A stretch of DNA of 64,000 bases from the NCBI GenBank assembly GCA_934047225.1, contig OW203998.1:19917280-19981279 (forward strand). Direction: 5' to 3'. The notes under the pieces are model-generated. The model was given only the letters and a program-made list of their open reading frames with translations. It did no database searches and was not told the DNA's origin. This DNA is from Ypsolopha sequella. Its lineage: Eukaryota; Arthropoda; Insecta; Lepidoptera; Ypsolophidae. Position numbers and translations under genes: made by a program. Positions within the stretch are counted from its first letter, which is position 1, and every line of letters begins with the position of its first letter. Positions 10,233-19,260 of this stretch are shown piece after piece.

Positions 10233-10236
10233 TTAA

Positions 10237-10705
10237 TTCTCGACCCTTAACACCTCTATCTTCAGATCCTACTGATCTGTCTTATCTTTCCCCCTCCCAC
10301 TTCCTAATTGGACGACCGCTCATGTCGGTTCCCTTTCCTCAGGTGACGGAGAAGAACATCAGCCGGTTGCAGCGCCACGAGAGAATTGAAGCTCTGCGGC
10401 AACACTTTTGGCGAAGATATTCTAATGAATATGTCACACAACTCCAACAGAAAAGGAAGTGGACCACTGGAGAGGGACTCAAGCTCAACAGCTTGGTCCT
10501 TGTCAAAGACCGAACACAGCCACCCTTGATGTGGATTCTTGGCAGAATAATAAAATTGTACCCCGGCCGAGATGGGGTCGGCAGAGTGGCAGAAGTAAAA
10601 ACAAGAAAGGGAACCATCCTAAGAGCCTTCAATAATCTATGCTCACTTGAGGATGTTGAAAACTTCAACGGCCGGGAGACTGTTGCGGCACCGACCAGTC
10701 AATGA
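10237..10705 (+). pseudogene. BEL/Pao integrase C-terminal segment downstream of the piggyBac insertion
   Basis: This resumes the integrase/C-terminal coding sequence directly after the right TTAA, with SRPLTPLSSDPTDLSYLSP and SHFLIGRP. The DUF5641-type C-terminal domain follows (RKWTTGEGLKLNSLVLVKD, GRIIKLYPGRDGVGR, TILRAFNNLCSLE). It is in the same frame as the 6104-7572 segment once the insertion and one TTAA are discounted. The stop codon (10703-10705) lies 22 bp inside the 3' LTR, so the last few residues are LTR-encoded. The ATG at 10199 belongs to the transposon and is not a biological start. Confidence 0.88.
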
Positions 10706-10944
10706 CCTCAGCGACAGGGACAGGCGGTGCGGTGGGGGGCGCCGCGCTTCCACGACGGATGGTCCGAGCTGCGGTCATTCTCTCCTTGACCTTACTAGAA
10801 GACCTTACTAGACGAACACTTGCGACAAATTTAAATGTTATTGTTATCAGTATCAGCACCTGTCTTTATAACAAAGTATAAAATACATCGTTTCTCATTT
10901 CTACACACCTATATCTATTAATCCACGGGAACGAGGATTAACCA
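10681..10944 (+). repeat. 3' LTR of BEL/Pao element
   Basis: 264 bp, identical by eye to 2131-2394. It is preceded by a short purine-rich tract (gggaga, 10674-10679) as a possible polypurine tract, and followed by the gattg target duplication. Confidence 0.95.
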
Positions 10945-10982
10945 GATTGCTTTATTAATTTTTGTAGGAATAGTATTAAGAT

Positions 10983-11313
10983 ATGAGAAACAAGGTAGGC
11001 AGGTGGTAGAGCAGATGCCGGGCTCGACTGTGAAGATACCACCATCTTACTTGGAGACCCCCTCGAAGTAATTCGGGGGAGAGTAAGAGGACAGCTCACA
11101 GGCAAAAAACCAGGTGGCCCACAGTGCCTGGGACTGATGGATGGCGGTATATCCATCCCTAATAGCTGGGCCTTATATGGAACAGACTGCCCAGCGTGTG
11201 TGAGTATGGGCAATTCTTCCAGGACGACCGCCGGGATTGGCAAAGTCCTGGAAAGGCTTATGTCCAGCAGTGGACGAACTAGGCTGATGGACGGATGGTA
11301 TGATGAGAAACAA
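10983..11313 (+). mobile_element. SINE-like retroposon family, copy 1, with 11-bp target duplication
   Basis: The body is 10994-11302, between direct repeats atgagaaacaa at 10983-10993 and 11303-11313. It opens ggtaggcaggtggtagagc and closes with ccagcagtggacgaac and ggctgatggacggatgg, a 3' end common among lepidopteran non-LTR-derived repeats. Compared with the other copies, about 60 bp is missing near 11187. It codes for nothing. Confidence 0.75.
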
Positions 11314-11745
11314 TAAAACATTAATTTCCCATATATTTCCACCATCGATAAGGGGCATTATAAGCCCCCCGCAAAAGAACAAACATTTATGGACAGCTGA
11401 AAGTCGCAACTCAGTAAGAAGATGAACGTTAAACAATTACGACATTAATCAAAATAAATCTCATCTAAACCGTTAACTTTAAACTCAAACTTCGGACCAT
11501 TAATTATTTAACTCAGGTAATCCGCTCCTAATAAATTGTTATAAATGATCTAAGTTCGAATAATTTAAGATGAATTTTACTCTTAATCATTTTACTAACG
11601 CGCAATTTCCTTAATAAATATCGAATAGATTATGAAACTTGCGTTTGTATCCACTTTTTGCTACGACGTAGCAAGCGCTACGACTCGATAGCTTTCCTGC
11701 TTTGCAGATCAACTACGTCGCGTCGTCGTAGACTGGACAAGTAAA
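11314..11745. other. Non-coding AT-rich DNA
   Basis: Contains tctcatctaaaccgttaac-type sequence and a short cgacgtagcaagcgctacgac hairpin (about 11660-11690). No gene or complete repeat is recognised. Confidence 0.4.
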
Positions 11746-12217
11746 TTAAGGTGCCTCGTACCAGGATCATCCGAAAATTACTCTATTGATTAAGTTATTT
11801 CTCTAAAATTATGAAAAAAATATATATTGTTAGTTAAACTATAGGAAACAACTTTATTTAAGGAAATGATTCTCGCGTATAAGAAACAACATGGAAATAT
11901 TGTTCATTGTCATGTTGTTTTTAGACTAAAATTAAGTAAAACTGGTTATTTCGTTGCAACCACTGATGGTATTTGTAAGGTTCTTGCACTAAAATACAAG
12001 GAAAATATTGCTTAGAAAAATCATTTATGGAAATTTTGTTTTCATCCATCGCGTCCATATGAAAAGTATTTTTTTTTTTCTATTTTGCGCTATCCGGACA
12101 TCCAGCGACGTCGTAATGCAGTGCGCGCTGATATGAACGTTATTTCAATATAGTTTCTGTCGATATTAGTACAGACACAAGTCGACTCAAGGTCGTTGGC
12201 GGCTACCTGCCCCTTAA
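11746..12217 (+). mobile_element. TTAA-flanked MITE, copy 2
   Basis: 472 bp from ttaaggtg to cccttaa. The interior shares catatgaaaagtat and gcgcgctgatatgaac with the copies at 44821 and 52630. It is non-coding. Confidence 0.6.
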
Positions 12218-13364
12218 CGTGTCGCCGGCACATCGTAGAATTTCGCATACTATGATCTGATTACACCTTAGACCATTTAACAGGGGATGGGCCGAAGCCA
12301 ACGATTTTGGCCAAAGCGCGTCTCTTAGTACTGAATTAATTTTGCCATTTTCCGCGAGAGGGGAGGTAAACACGCACAGGTCACATTTACTCACACACGC
12401 ACAAACTTGCGAAAAAAATAATATTTTACACTAATCGCAAGCCGTGACACAAACACAAAACGCGCACACAAGCATACCTACACAAACAAATTGTTCATGT
12501 ACCTACTTCGGCAGAGGAGAATGCGCGTAATGGAATATCCATATTTACGAGAGTTGGCTGTAATAGTTTTGAAGGTTTATAAATCTGTATTTGTAAAAAC
12601 AATCAGTATTATTTTGATAGTTTTCAGCGATCATAAATGTATTTGACTTGAGGTAGTTATGTAAAGATGTTATGTGGAAATGTGGAAGCTGGATAATTAT
12701 GAAATAATTATCGTTCTATTCTTTGTCTTCACCAAAAATTATGATATGAATTGTTAAGTGTAAATATTATAAGTAATGATTTACTTTAAATAAGTAAAGA
12801 AACTAAAGTAGGTGTCATGCATGAAACTCCAAGTGGTTTTACAAAGGTTGTTCTTGGATGGGTATAAGGACCGTTAAGGTGATTACCCACGCCAACGGCC
12901 TTGAGCAATCGGCCTCACCTCCGGGGAGTTACAGGCGCTGCTCCCCGCATGCCTCTGCGCAGACGCCCCGCGCCCCTCTACAAAGATCGCTAGCGTCGAA
13001 ATGATTCACACCTCGTAGCGAGGTAGAAATAAATTTATGTAGCATTGTTTTATGCGTAAACCTATAACTATAACTTTTGTAGCTCAATAGGCTGTGGTGC
13101 TGTAACAGAGAGATGTGACCATTCTGTTCCTACTACTACACGGTGATATTTTGGTAGTTTTGAAAACAAACTAGTGATTATAGTAATCGCGAACTAGTGG
13201 TGATAGTACTGAAATCGCGAAAATATATAAAACATATACAACAAAATCGGTTATGTGAGGATACCCGAAAGTGACCAAGTTGATATTGGGGTCAGACCTT
13301 TATAAATCTTGGGCTTGAGCGGTAACAGACGAGCGTCACTTTGCAGTTGGTAACCGTCAACAGT
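12218..13364. other. Non-coding DNA with repeat fragments
   Basis: At 12874-12906 there is another ttaaggtgattacccacgcc end, like the TTAA MITE termini, but no matching second end about 475 bp away, so it is a fragment. Around 12360-12480 the sequence is rich in cacac repeats. No gene is supported. Confidence 0.4.
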
Positions 13365-13525
13365 AGGCCCACCATGAGTTTGGCACTCGATATACGTTAG
13401 CGACTGCGTAAAATATAATGTATTGGAAATTCTGGTTCCTCTCGTATACCGCTAGAACCGCTAAACTCATACAAATGTTTTACGCTGTCGCTAACGTGCA
13501 TCGAGTGCCAAACTCATGGTAGGCC
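13365..13525. repeat. Foldback MITE with ~48-bp arms
   Basis: The left arm (13365-13414) carries ccatgagtttggcactcgat and the right arm (13478-13525) carries its near-perfect complement. The spacer is about 63 bp. It is non-coding. Confidence 0.7.
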
Positions 13526-13528
13526 AGA

Positions 13529-13549
13529 GGCACAGTATTATACTGTGCC
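13529..13549. repeat. Perfect 21-bp palindrome
   Basis: ggcacagtat, t, atactgtgcc forms a perfect 10-bp stem immediately after the foldback element. The direct repeat ccagagg overlaps both of its edges (13524-13530 and 13548-13554). Confidence 0.7.
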
Positions 13550-13691
13550 AGAGGATTGAGGTAACTAATGTCGGAGGTAACCGTCTAATGATGGTAGCGT
13601 CAGCCGTCGTCGGTTGCAGTCAAACAATTTTTCATAAAAAGTGTCTGTTTTTATATTTGAATGATTTTTGAACGATAATGACGAAAAAATA

Positions 13692-14699
13692 TATACAGGA
13701 TGGAAAAAATTTAAGGGCCCTGGAGGGGAACTACCTTAAATCCTTTAGTTAGGTCATTTTACTGAAAGGAAACATTCCTTTATTTTTTAAAAGAAACAAA
13801 ACTGCATTCAAAGATATTCTGAAATTCGCTTGTCTCACCCAGGAATCAAACCAATTAAAAATTAAAAAAATAAACCCGCGCTATTTTATCATACGAATCG
13901 GTAGGATTATTAATCAGAATAAAATTTGTATAATAAACATTTGGTCTTACACTCATCTGTTGTACGAGATACTCATGAAATGAAATATTTATTACAAGTT
14001 CTTTGATAACAATGCCTAGTACTGTTCACTTGTAACAAGTAAATGACACGTTATAATTTTCTTATCTCTCTTACATCCAAAGACATCGTATGAAGTAAAA
14101 GCTTGCTAATGTTATTTATCTTAAGTACCTTGTTGAAGACTTCAATAAGAAAATCGTTAAATGGTAATAAGAAATGTATGCAGAGCACAATTACTTCTTG
14201 CACTAGGCGTACTGACGAAAAGTTTAAAAAAGGAACGTATTTTTTTTTTCAAATTTGAAGTTCGAACCATAAATTTCGTTCGAAATTCAAATTTTGTTTT
14301 GTTTTGCTTTCATTCCGTGCTGTCATTGTGTAATAATGGCGTATAATTATTACTTTACAAGTGAACAGTATTAGGTATTGTTAATAAAAAACTTGTAATA
14401 AATATTCAATTTCATGGGTATCTCGTACAACATATGAGTGTAAGGCCAAATGTTTATTAGGCAAATTTAATCCTGAACAATAATCCTACCGATTCGTATA
14501 ATAAAATAGCGAGGGTTTATTTTTTTAATTTTTAGTTGGTTCAGTTCCCGGGTGAGACAAGCAAATTTTAGAAGATCTTTGAATGCAGTTTTGTTTCTTT
14601 TAAAAAATAAAGGAATGTTTCCTTTCAGTAAAATGAGCTAACTAAAGGATTTAAGGTAGTTCCCCTCCAGGGCCCTTTCATTTTTTCCACCCTGTATAT
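13692..14699. mobile_element. Long foldback DNA element (~1 kb, ~350-bp arms)
   Basis: The left arm starts tatacaggatggaaaaaat and the right arm ends ccaccctgtatat. Similarity persists inward for about 350 bp on each side, for example gaggggaactaccttaaatc and its complement, and ggaaacattcctttatttt and its complement. The unrelated spacer is about 14050-14345. TA at the borders and the acagg(g)tgg end resemble Tc1/mariner-type MITEs. It has no transposase. Confidence 0.8.
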
Positions 14700-15053
14700 T
14701 GATAAAATATAATTTTGTTACAATTTTTGTTAATTTCGGTGCTTTTAGAGACTTGAGTGGTATGTATCGGTTATTTGCGGGTCTCATAATAAAACCGATA
14801 GTATGTAATATATTTGGGTACTCAGAAACGGTTTCAATGATGTTGATGCAACTTTTAGATTTTATTTTTATGAAGATTGTATTCGCACGTAAAATAAACA
14901 AAACACATATTTTTTTAATCTGTAAATTTTAATTATGTTACGTAATCTGTACCACAGTTTCACCTCGCTAACACTTGTAAGCTCTGATCTGCAGGTAAAT
15001 CCTCAATTTGGTAAATATATGTATATATTTTCTTGATCATGAGTCTTCTGCTT
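14700..15053. other. Non-coding DNA 3' of the candidate minus-strand locus
   Basis: AT-rich. The small open frames on both strands show no motif. Confidence 0.4.
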
Positions 15054-15059
15054 TTTATT
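15054..15059 (-). terminator. Possible polyadenylation signal, minus strand
   Basis: aataaa on the minus strand, 30 bp after the stop at 15089-15091 of the candidate terminal exon. Confidence 0.35.
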
Positions 15060-15088
15060 TGTTCTTCACTTGAGATAAGTTAAAATTT

Positions 15089-15312
15089 TTATTGTGCTCT
15101 TTGTTCTTCATTTTCTTGTTCTGTACTTCGTTTATTTCATTGTTCTGTACTGCGGTCTTCATTTTCTTGTTCTATTATATATTTTCTGTGTGTTTTCGTT
15201 TTTGTAATTTTTTTTTCCTTTTGTTACTTTTTTTGTTGTGCACTTTGTTTTTCATTTTATTGTTCTGTACTGTGGTTTTCATTTTCTTGTTTTATATTTT
15301 GTAATACATTTG
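15089..15312 (-). pseudogene. Decayed terminal exon with a Gln/Glu/Asn-rich coding repeat
   Basis: Read on the minus strand after a consensus acceptor (tttaatttacag, 15313-15315), one frame gives a hydrophilic repeat with phrases IKQENENHSTEQ, IIEQENEDRSTEQ and STEQENEEQRAQ, then TAA at 15089-15091 and a polyadenylation signal. Three stops interrupt the same frame (15257-15259, 15224-15226, 15137-15139), and the spacing stays in phase throughout. This looks like a coding minisatellite damaged by point changes rather than by indels. The opposite-strand open frame here is only the hydrophobic shadow of this repeat. No family is recognised. Alternatively it is a chance A-rich minisatellite. Confidence 0.35.
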
Positions 15313-15334
15313 CTGTAAATTAAAATGAATCTAC

Positions 15335-15451
15335 CAGAATCGAGTCTTTAATCGTCTTTTGTTCAGAGGCTGTCGGATCATTGTCTTTGCCGTTCATTTG
15401 TAATGCAATGAATGAGCCTGGAGATGGTGGTGGTCCAAAAGATATTTTTCT
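15335..15451 (-). CDS. Candidate internal exon, 39 codons, tandem duplicate (copy 2)
   Basis: On the minus strand an acceptor (tatgtttttcag) precedes 117 bp of open sequence reading RKISFGPPPSPGSFIALQ, then MNGKDNDPTASEQK and TIKDSIL, followed by gtagat as a weak donor. Length and phase equal those of the upstream copy at 15662-15778, and the motifs SFIA, GKDNDPT and QKTI are shared. The product is unrecognised: hydrophilic, Ser/Pro/Asp-rich, with no membrane segment. Together with 15662-15778 and 17590-17669 it suggests a gene grown by exon duplication, possibly now a pseudogene because the terminal exon carries stops. Confidence 0.45.
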
Positions 15452-15661
15452 CTGAAAAACATAATAAATAAGTTTGAATTTACCTAAGTACATAGTATAA
15501 TTTTTAACCCACTATAAATTATAAAATAATGCAAACCCATTAAAGAAAAATACTCAAGTTTCACAAACAAATATAAAACAGAATATTAATTCCTAAATAT
15601 TTACCTAAATTCAAGGATATTACCACGTTATAAAAAAAGATTGGTAAATTCTCAAACCTAC

Positions 15662-15778
15662 CGGAATCGACTCTTCGATAGTCTTTTGTGCAGACATTGT
15701 TGGATCATTGTCTTTGCCTTCCATTTCTGAAGCAATGAATGAGCTTAGAGATTGTGGTGATCCAGACGATGCTTTTCT
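15662..15778 (-). CDS. Candidate internal exon, 39 codons, tandem duplicate (copy 1)
   Basis: On the minus strand an acceptor (ttatgtttcttag) is followed by 117 open bases reading RKASSGSPQSLSSFIASE, MEGKDNDPTMSAQK and TIEESIP, then the donor gtaggt. Both exon ends are phase 0, so duplication keeps the reading frame. The intron to the next copy is 210 bp. Similarity to the downstream copy is patchy but extends into the first intron bases. Function is unknown. The open frame is too short and lacks a Met start, which is why simple ORF scans miss it. Confidence 0.45.
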
Positions 15779-15836
15779 CTAAGAAACATAACAAATAACG
15801 CTGAATATGTTTTAATACGGAATATAATTTTTTACG

Positions 15837-16269
15837 TACTAGGCTGTCGGGTGACAGTTGGTAACCCTATGTCATTAAATAACAAGATGTGACCAATTCG
15901 TAGTGGTGTAGAAAAAAACTACATCAAAATAAACAGAGTTGGCTCGACGCAACCTGAAAAATTTTGTAAAGTCAGCAAAAGCAGCACAATTTTATTGATT
16001 AAAAAAAATCACATCATCAAGTATATATCATCGATAGAGCGTATAAAAGGTGCTAAAGAAAGCTTTTTTTCATATAAAAAGATATCTTATTGACGTAATT
16101 TTTTGTCAGAAAATTTGCGTTGTTTTTGCTGACTGTATAAAACGCTCTAGGTTGCGCCTAGCCAACCCGGTTTATTTTGATGTAGTTTTTTTCCTACATC
16201 ACTACGAGTTGGTCACATCTTGTTACTCGATGACATAGTGTTCCCGAATGTATTCTGACAGTCTACTAT
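15837..16269. repeat. Foldback MITE with ~150-bp arms
   Basis: Both arms contain aacaagatgtgacca, actacatcaaaataaac and ttggct..gcgcaacct in inverted orientation. The ends read tactaggctgtc and gacagtctacta. The central ~110 bp is AT-rich and non-coding. It lies within the large intron implied by the flanking minus-strand exons. Confidence 0.75.
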
Positions 16270-16535
16270 TCTATACCATAAATTGCCACCGAATGACGTT
16301 AGCGTCAGCCGTCGGTTGCAGTCGACCATACAACGCTGACAATACCATCAATCGAGTACAGTCGGCGCTGTTTGGCAGCGTCAGCGCGTCGAATGCAACC
16401 AATAGCTGACGCTCACTACCATTGTTCGATGGTAGTCGATGGCTATCGCCAACATGGTTCGACATAAGCATGTGTACGGCTACCGTTTTGAAAGTGATGT
16501 TCGTTTGTTGGCACTCTAAATATTTACAAAATTTC

Positions 16536-17553
16536 AATGACATTACATAATTTCAATGACAATGATATTTGATAGGTGGTAGAGCTGATGCTGGACTCGA
16601 CTGTGGAGGTACCACCATCTTATTTGGAGACCCCCTCGAAGTAATTCTGAGGAGAATCTCACTGTAAAATTTCTGACTGTAAAAGGAAATAGACTATATG
16701 AGACAGGTAGGCAAAGATATATATGTTTTTCTCTTTTCATGAACCTGAATTCCTGCTGTCTTGTATTTTCTTATCCCTTGGTTAAAGTAGATATAAGTAA
16801 TTTGATGTATAGTACAAGTTTATGTTAAAAAAAAAAAGACATGATCTTGCCAAGTTTCTTGCCCGTTCTTCTTAGCAAGACTAATCGAATGGGCGGAGGT
16901 AGGCATGTATTTATATATGTAACCTATTACTATGTAGTATATAGGATGGGATTTGGTCGGCTGCCTGGATTCGTGCTGGGGGCTCGGTTGGTGATCATTG
17001 AACCTGTTCCTGGTCCCTGGCCGGGTCTCCGGTATGGGTTCGGGCGGTTGATTGGATTTCACCTTGTATAATAATATTTTACCTATAATTTTAATCGTAT
17101 ATATATTGCTACATAAATTAAAAAAAACATTTAATCTAAGTAGTTCATGTACATTTATTATTTTATTACATATATTTTTATAAGATTAAAATTTGACTTT
17201 TGAAACGTGTATTATATATACCTACTTTGCAAAATAAACTTTTTGAATTTGAATTTGAATTTGGAGAGTAAGAGGACAGCTCACAGGCAAAAAACCAGGA
17301 GACCCACCATGCCTAGGACCGATGGATGGCGGTATATCCATCCCTTATAGCCGGGCCTTATATGGAACAGACTGGTAACGGGCAGCGGCGTCACTGGTGC
17401 GAGGGTTCCGGCACCGCGCTCATCAACCCCCTGCCAGCGTGTGTGAGTATGGACAATTCTTCCAGGATGACCACCGGGAATCACAAAGTCCTGAAACGGC
17501 TTATGTCCAGCAGTGGACGAACGAGGCTGATGGACGGATGGAATGACATTACA
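16536..17553 (+). mobile_element. SINE-like retroposon family, copy 2, split by a later insertion
   Basis: A 12-bp target duplication, aatgacattaca, is present at 16536-16547 and 17542-17553. The 5' part (to 16655) and 3' part (from 17263) together cover the family unit seen at 10994, including caggtggtagagctgatgc-like and ccagcagtggacgaacg phrases. It is interrupted at ggaga by a 607-bp insert. Confidence 0.8.
16656..17262 (+). mobile_element. LINE-like 3' fragment inserted in SINE-like copy 2
   Basis: Flanked by ggaga (16651-16655 and 17263-17267). It ends with aaaataaactttttgaattt and further gaattt repeats, a tandem tail typical of a 5'-truncated non-LTR retrotransposon. The internal phrase cttagcaagactaatcgaat recurs on the minus strand near 19205. 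The open frames inside are not protein-like. Confidence 0.65.
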
Positions 17554-17589
17554 GGTCACATGCACAGATTATTTTGAATTAATATATTG

Positions 17590-17669
17590 TCAGGTCTTGG
17601 TCTTTTTTGTAGATTTTGTCGGATTATTTTCTTTGCCTTCTGTTTCTGGTGGTCTCTTTTTAGATGCCC
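17590..17669 (-). CDS. Candidate exon related to the 15.7-kb tandem exons
   Basis: On the minus strand, after an acceptor tatattatttcag, the sequence reads ASKKRPPETEGKENNPTKS then TKKTKT and a TGA stop at 17590-17592. EGKENNPT matches EGKDNDPT in the 15662-15778 exon. The basic C-terminus (KKRPP, TKKTKT) could be a nuclear-localisation sequence. Its stop makes it either an alternative last exon or a dead copy. A further possible acceptor with a short similar start lies near 17793. Confidence 0.35.
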
Positions 17670-17999
17670 CTGAAATAATATATCAACTATATGTATTATA
17701 CCTACAATTCTAGTTATTCAACTATCTCTACATAATATTACAGGTATAAATACCACGGTTTTGATATGCCTGCCTGGGACATATTTTTCTGAAATGAACT
17801 AAAACAAGTATTTCAAATAGTGCTCCGGTCCAAAAAAACAGGTCGGAAGCGGAGCTAAACCATATACATAGTCCGAGCCTTGATACTTGGGTAGTTTATT
17901 TAGCTGGATAGAAGTAAAAACAAAATTTTGAGCAACGTTTTTTGCGTGAATTGTTGCTTATAGCTGTTTATAATAATAATTATACCTATACATTGTCAT

Positions 18000-18262
18000 G
18001 ATAGGAATCCCCGAGGGGGCTTTGGAGGTGTTTCGAGTGTCTCCGCACTCGGTACACCCGCGTTTCACCGACGATAAGTATGTCCCAACGTGGTTGGTGG
18101 TGACTTCGGGCACAAAACATTCAGCAAGTAGTAAGTATTAGTAAATACTATGCACAAAAATTCCGAAAAACTCCTTGGTGCATGCCCAACCGAGGCTTGA
18201 ACCTGGATCTCAAAATTGAGAGGCCTGCGTTCTACCCATGAGCTACTATATTATAATTTTTC
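18000..18262 (-). mobile_element. tRNA-derived SINE (minus strand)
   Basis: On the minus strand, tagctcatgggtagaacgc resembles a pol III A box and ggttcaagcctcgg a B box, at tRNA-like spacing (about 18190-18255). A non-tRNA body runs to about 18000 (cggtgaaacgcgggtgtacc). The anticodon arm is degenerate, so it is not a working tRNA. Confidence 0.5.
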
Positions 18263-18299
18263 TAAAAAAAGTTCCTTGCTAACTCGTCAAACTTCTAGT

Positions 18300-18650
18300 T
18301 TATTATAGCGTCCACGCGCGAACGTCACAGCACAATTTATCCTCTAAATAACTAAGTCCATTGCCGAAAGTACTCTCTGAACGCACACAAATAAAAATCC
18401 TTATAAATATTTTCGCAAACATGTCATCAGACGCCAGGGTGCGGTACGTGGCAACGAGTGACACAGCCTCCCCGTCTGAACGCCACTGCATGACTGATGC
18501 CTGCGCCCGCGCAGAGCACCTCTTAGCCTTTGACCTTGAAATCTTACATATTTCGATATTTTTAGTAGAAAAAGTTACTGGATATACTTGAGATATGTTG
18601 CATTTAAAGTTCAACAGATTCTTAATTTTTTGGCGTGTAAATATTTCCAA
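18300..18650. repeat. GC-richer interspersed repeat with open frames on both strands
   Basis: Open for 115 codons on the minus strand and 76 on the plus. Phrases such as catcagacgccagggtgcgg look like a common interspersed repeat, and neither frame has domain features. Treated as non-coding. Confidence 0.4.
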
Positions 18651-18884
18651 ACGTCATAGCAGATTAGGAGGAGTAGGGAATTTAAGCCAAAAAAACATCA
18701 TACAGTTGTTATTTTTTTTAATATAGAAGTTTTGATTGTACGAAACCAAAATTTGTTGCAAATATTTTTAAAGAGTTTGTATTTCATATATATTTTTTTC
18801 AAGCCATTTGGTTCAGCCGTAAACGAGGAGTAGGCTTTAGAAAGTACACATCTGGCTGTATTTGAAGGATCAAGCGCCTTAAGA
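18651..18884 (-). repeat. Truncated TTAA MITE fragment (minus strand)
   Basis: Ends gcgccttaa at 18876-18884. It contains cgaggagtaggctttagaaagta, the complement of a phrase at about 44850 in MITE copy 3. The other end is missing. Confidence 0.5.
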
Positions 18885-19079
18885 GGGTGGAACGAAATCG
18901 GGTCAGAGATTTCAATGGGATGAAAGTACTATCTACGTCAATGGATGACAGAGAAAAGTAATATTACTAGTTAATAAAATATAATTCAATGTTCAGAGGG
19001 GGACACACTAACTCAAATTCAATTTATTTTGTAGAGTAGGTATATTATATATACATATATAAATATATTTAATACAATA

Positions 19080-19260
19080 ATAAACATACTTGAACTAAAT
19101 TAAAAGTTTATTTAATTTATGCAGCAATGTATATATATATATAAACGATTCAAATTATAGGTTACATATACGTATATAAATACATGCCTAACTCCACCCA
19201 TTCGATTAGTCTTGCTGAGAAGAAGGGCAAGAAACTAAGCAAAATATATAAAGGCATTTT
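19080..19260 (-). repeat. Fragment of the LINE-like family seen at 16656-17262
   Basis: Minus-strand phrases ttcttgcccttcttctcagc and aagactaatcgaatggg match that insert. It has no coding content. Confidence 0.45.

Larger units (their letters stand above)
7569..10236 (+). mobile_element. piggyBac-family DNA transposon with TTAA target duplication
   Basis: The element occupies 7573-10232 (2660 bp) and is flanked by TTAA at 7569-7572 and 10233-10236. The terminal repeats are cacgttgcctgtg (left) and the complement of cacgttccctgtg (right), matching at 12 of 13 positions. It encodes one uninterrupted transposase on the same strand as the host retrotransposon. The leader before the transposase (7586-7944) and the trailer (9871-10219) carry subterminal repeats. 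Everything needed for mobility appears present. Removing the element with one TTAA copy would leave the host integrase frame continuous. Confidence 0.95.
2126..10949 (+). mobile_element. BEL/Pao LTR retrotransposon with 5-bp target duplication
   Basis: The element runs from 2131 to 10944 and is flanked by gattg at 2126-2130 and 10945-10949, a 5-bp duplication as expected for BEL/Pao. The 264-bp LTRs begin tgttg and end acca, and I find no difference between them by eye. The order gag, zinc knuckles, protease, reverse transcriptase, RNase H, integrase and a C-terminal integrase-linked domain is that of BEL/Pao. The coding region is broken twice: by a frame change near 6080-6107, and by a piggyBac element inserted at 7569-7572. 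Without the 2.66-kb insertion it would be about 6.15 kb, a normal length. Identical LTRs imply a recent insertion. Confidence 0.95.

Noticed and set aside
10199..10236. ATG at 10199 as a start for the downstream 168-residue frame
   Set aside because: It lies in the right end of the piggyBac element. The downstream protein is the tail of the interrupted retrotransposon integrase.
15092..15304. Hydrophobic 70-residue plus-strand frame (MCSLFFIFLFCTS...)
   Set aside because: It is the antisense of an A-rich repeat that reads as Gln/Glu/Asn on the minus strand, and is low-complexity.
18303..18650. 115-residue minus-strand frame and overlapping plus-strand frame
   Set aside because: Both strands are open, no motif is present, and the sequence looks like a GC-rich interspersed repeat.
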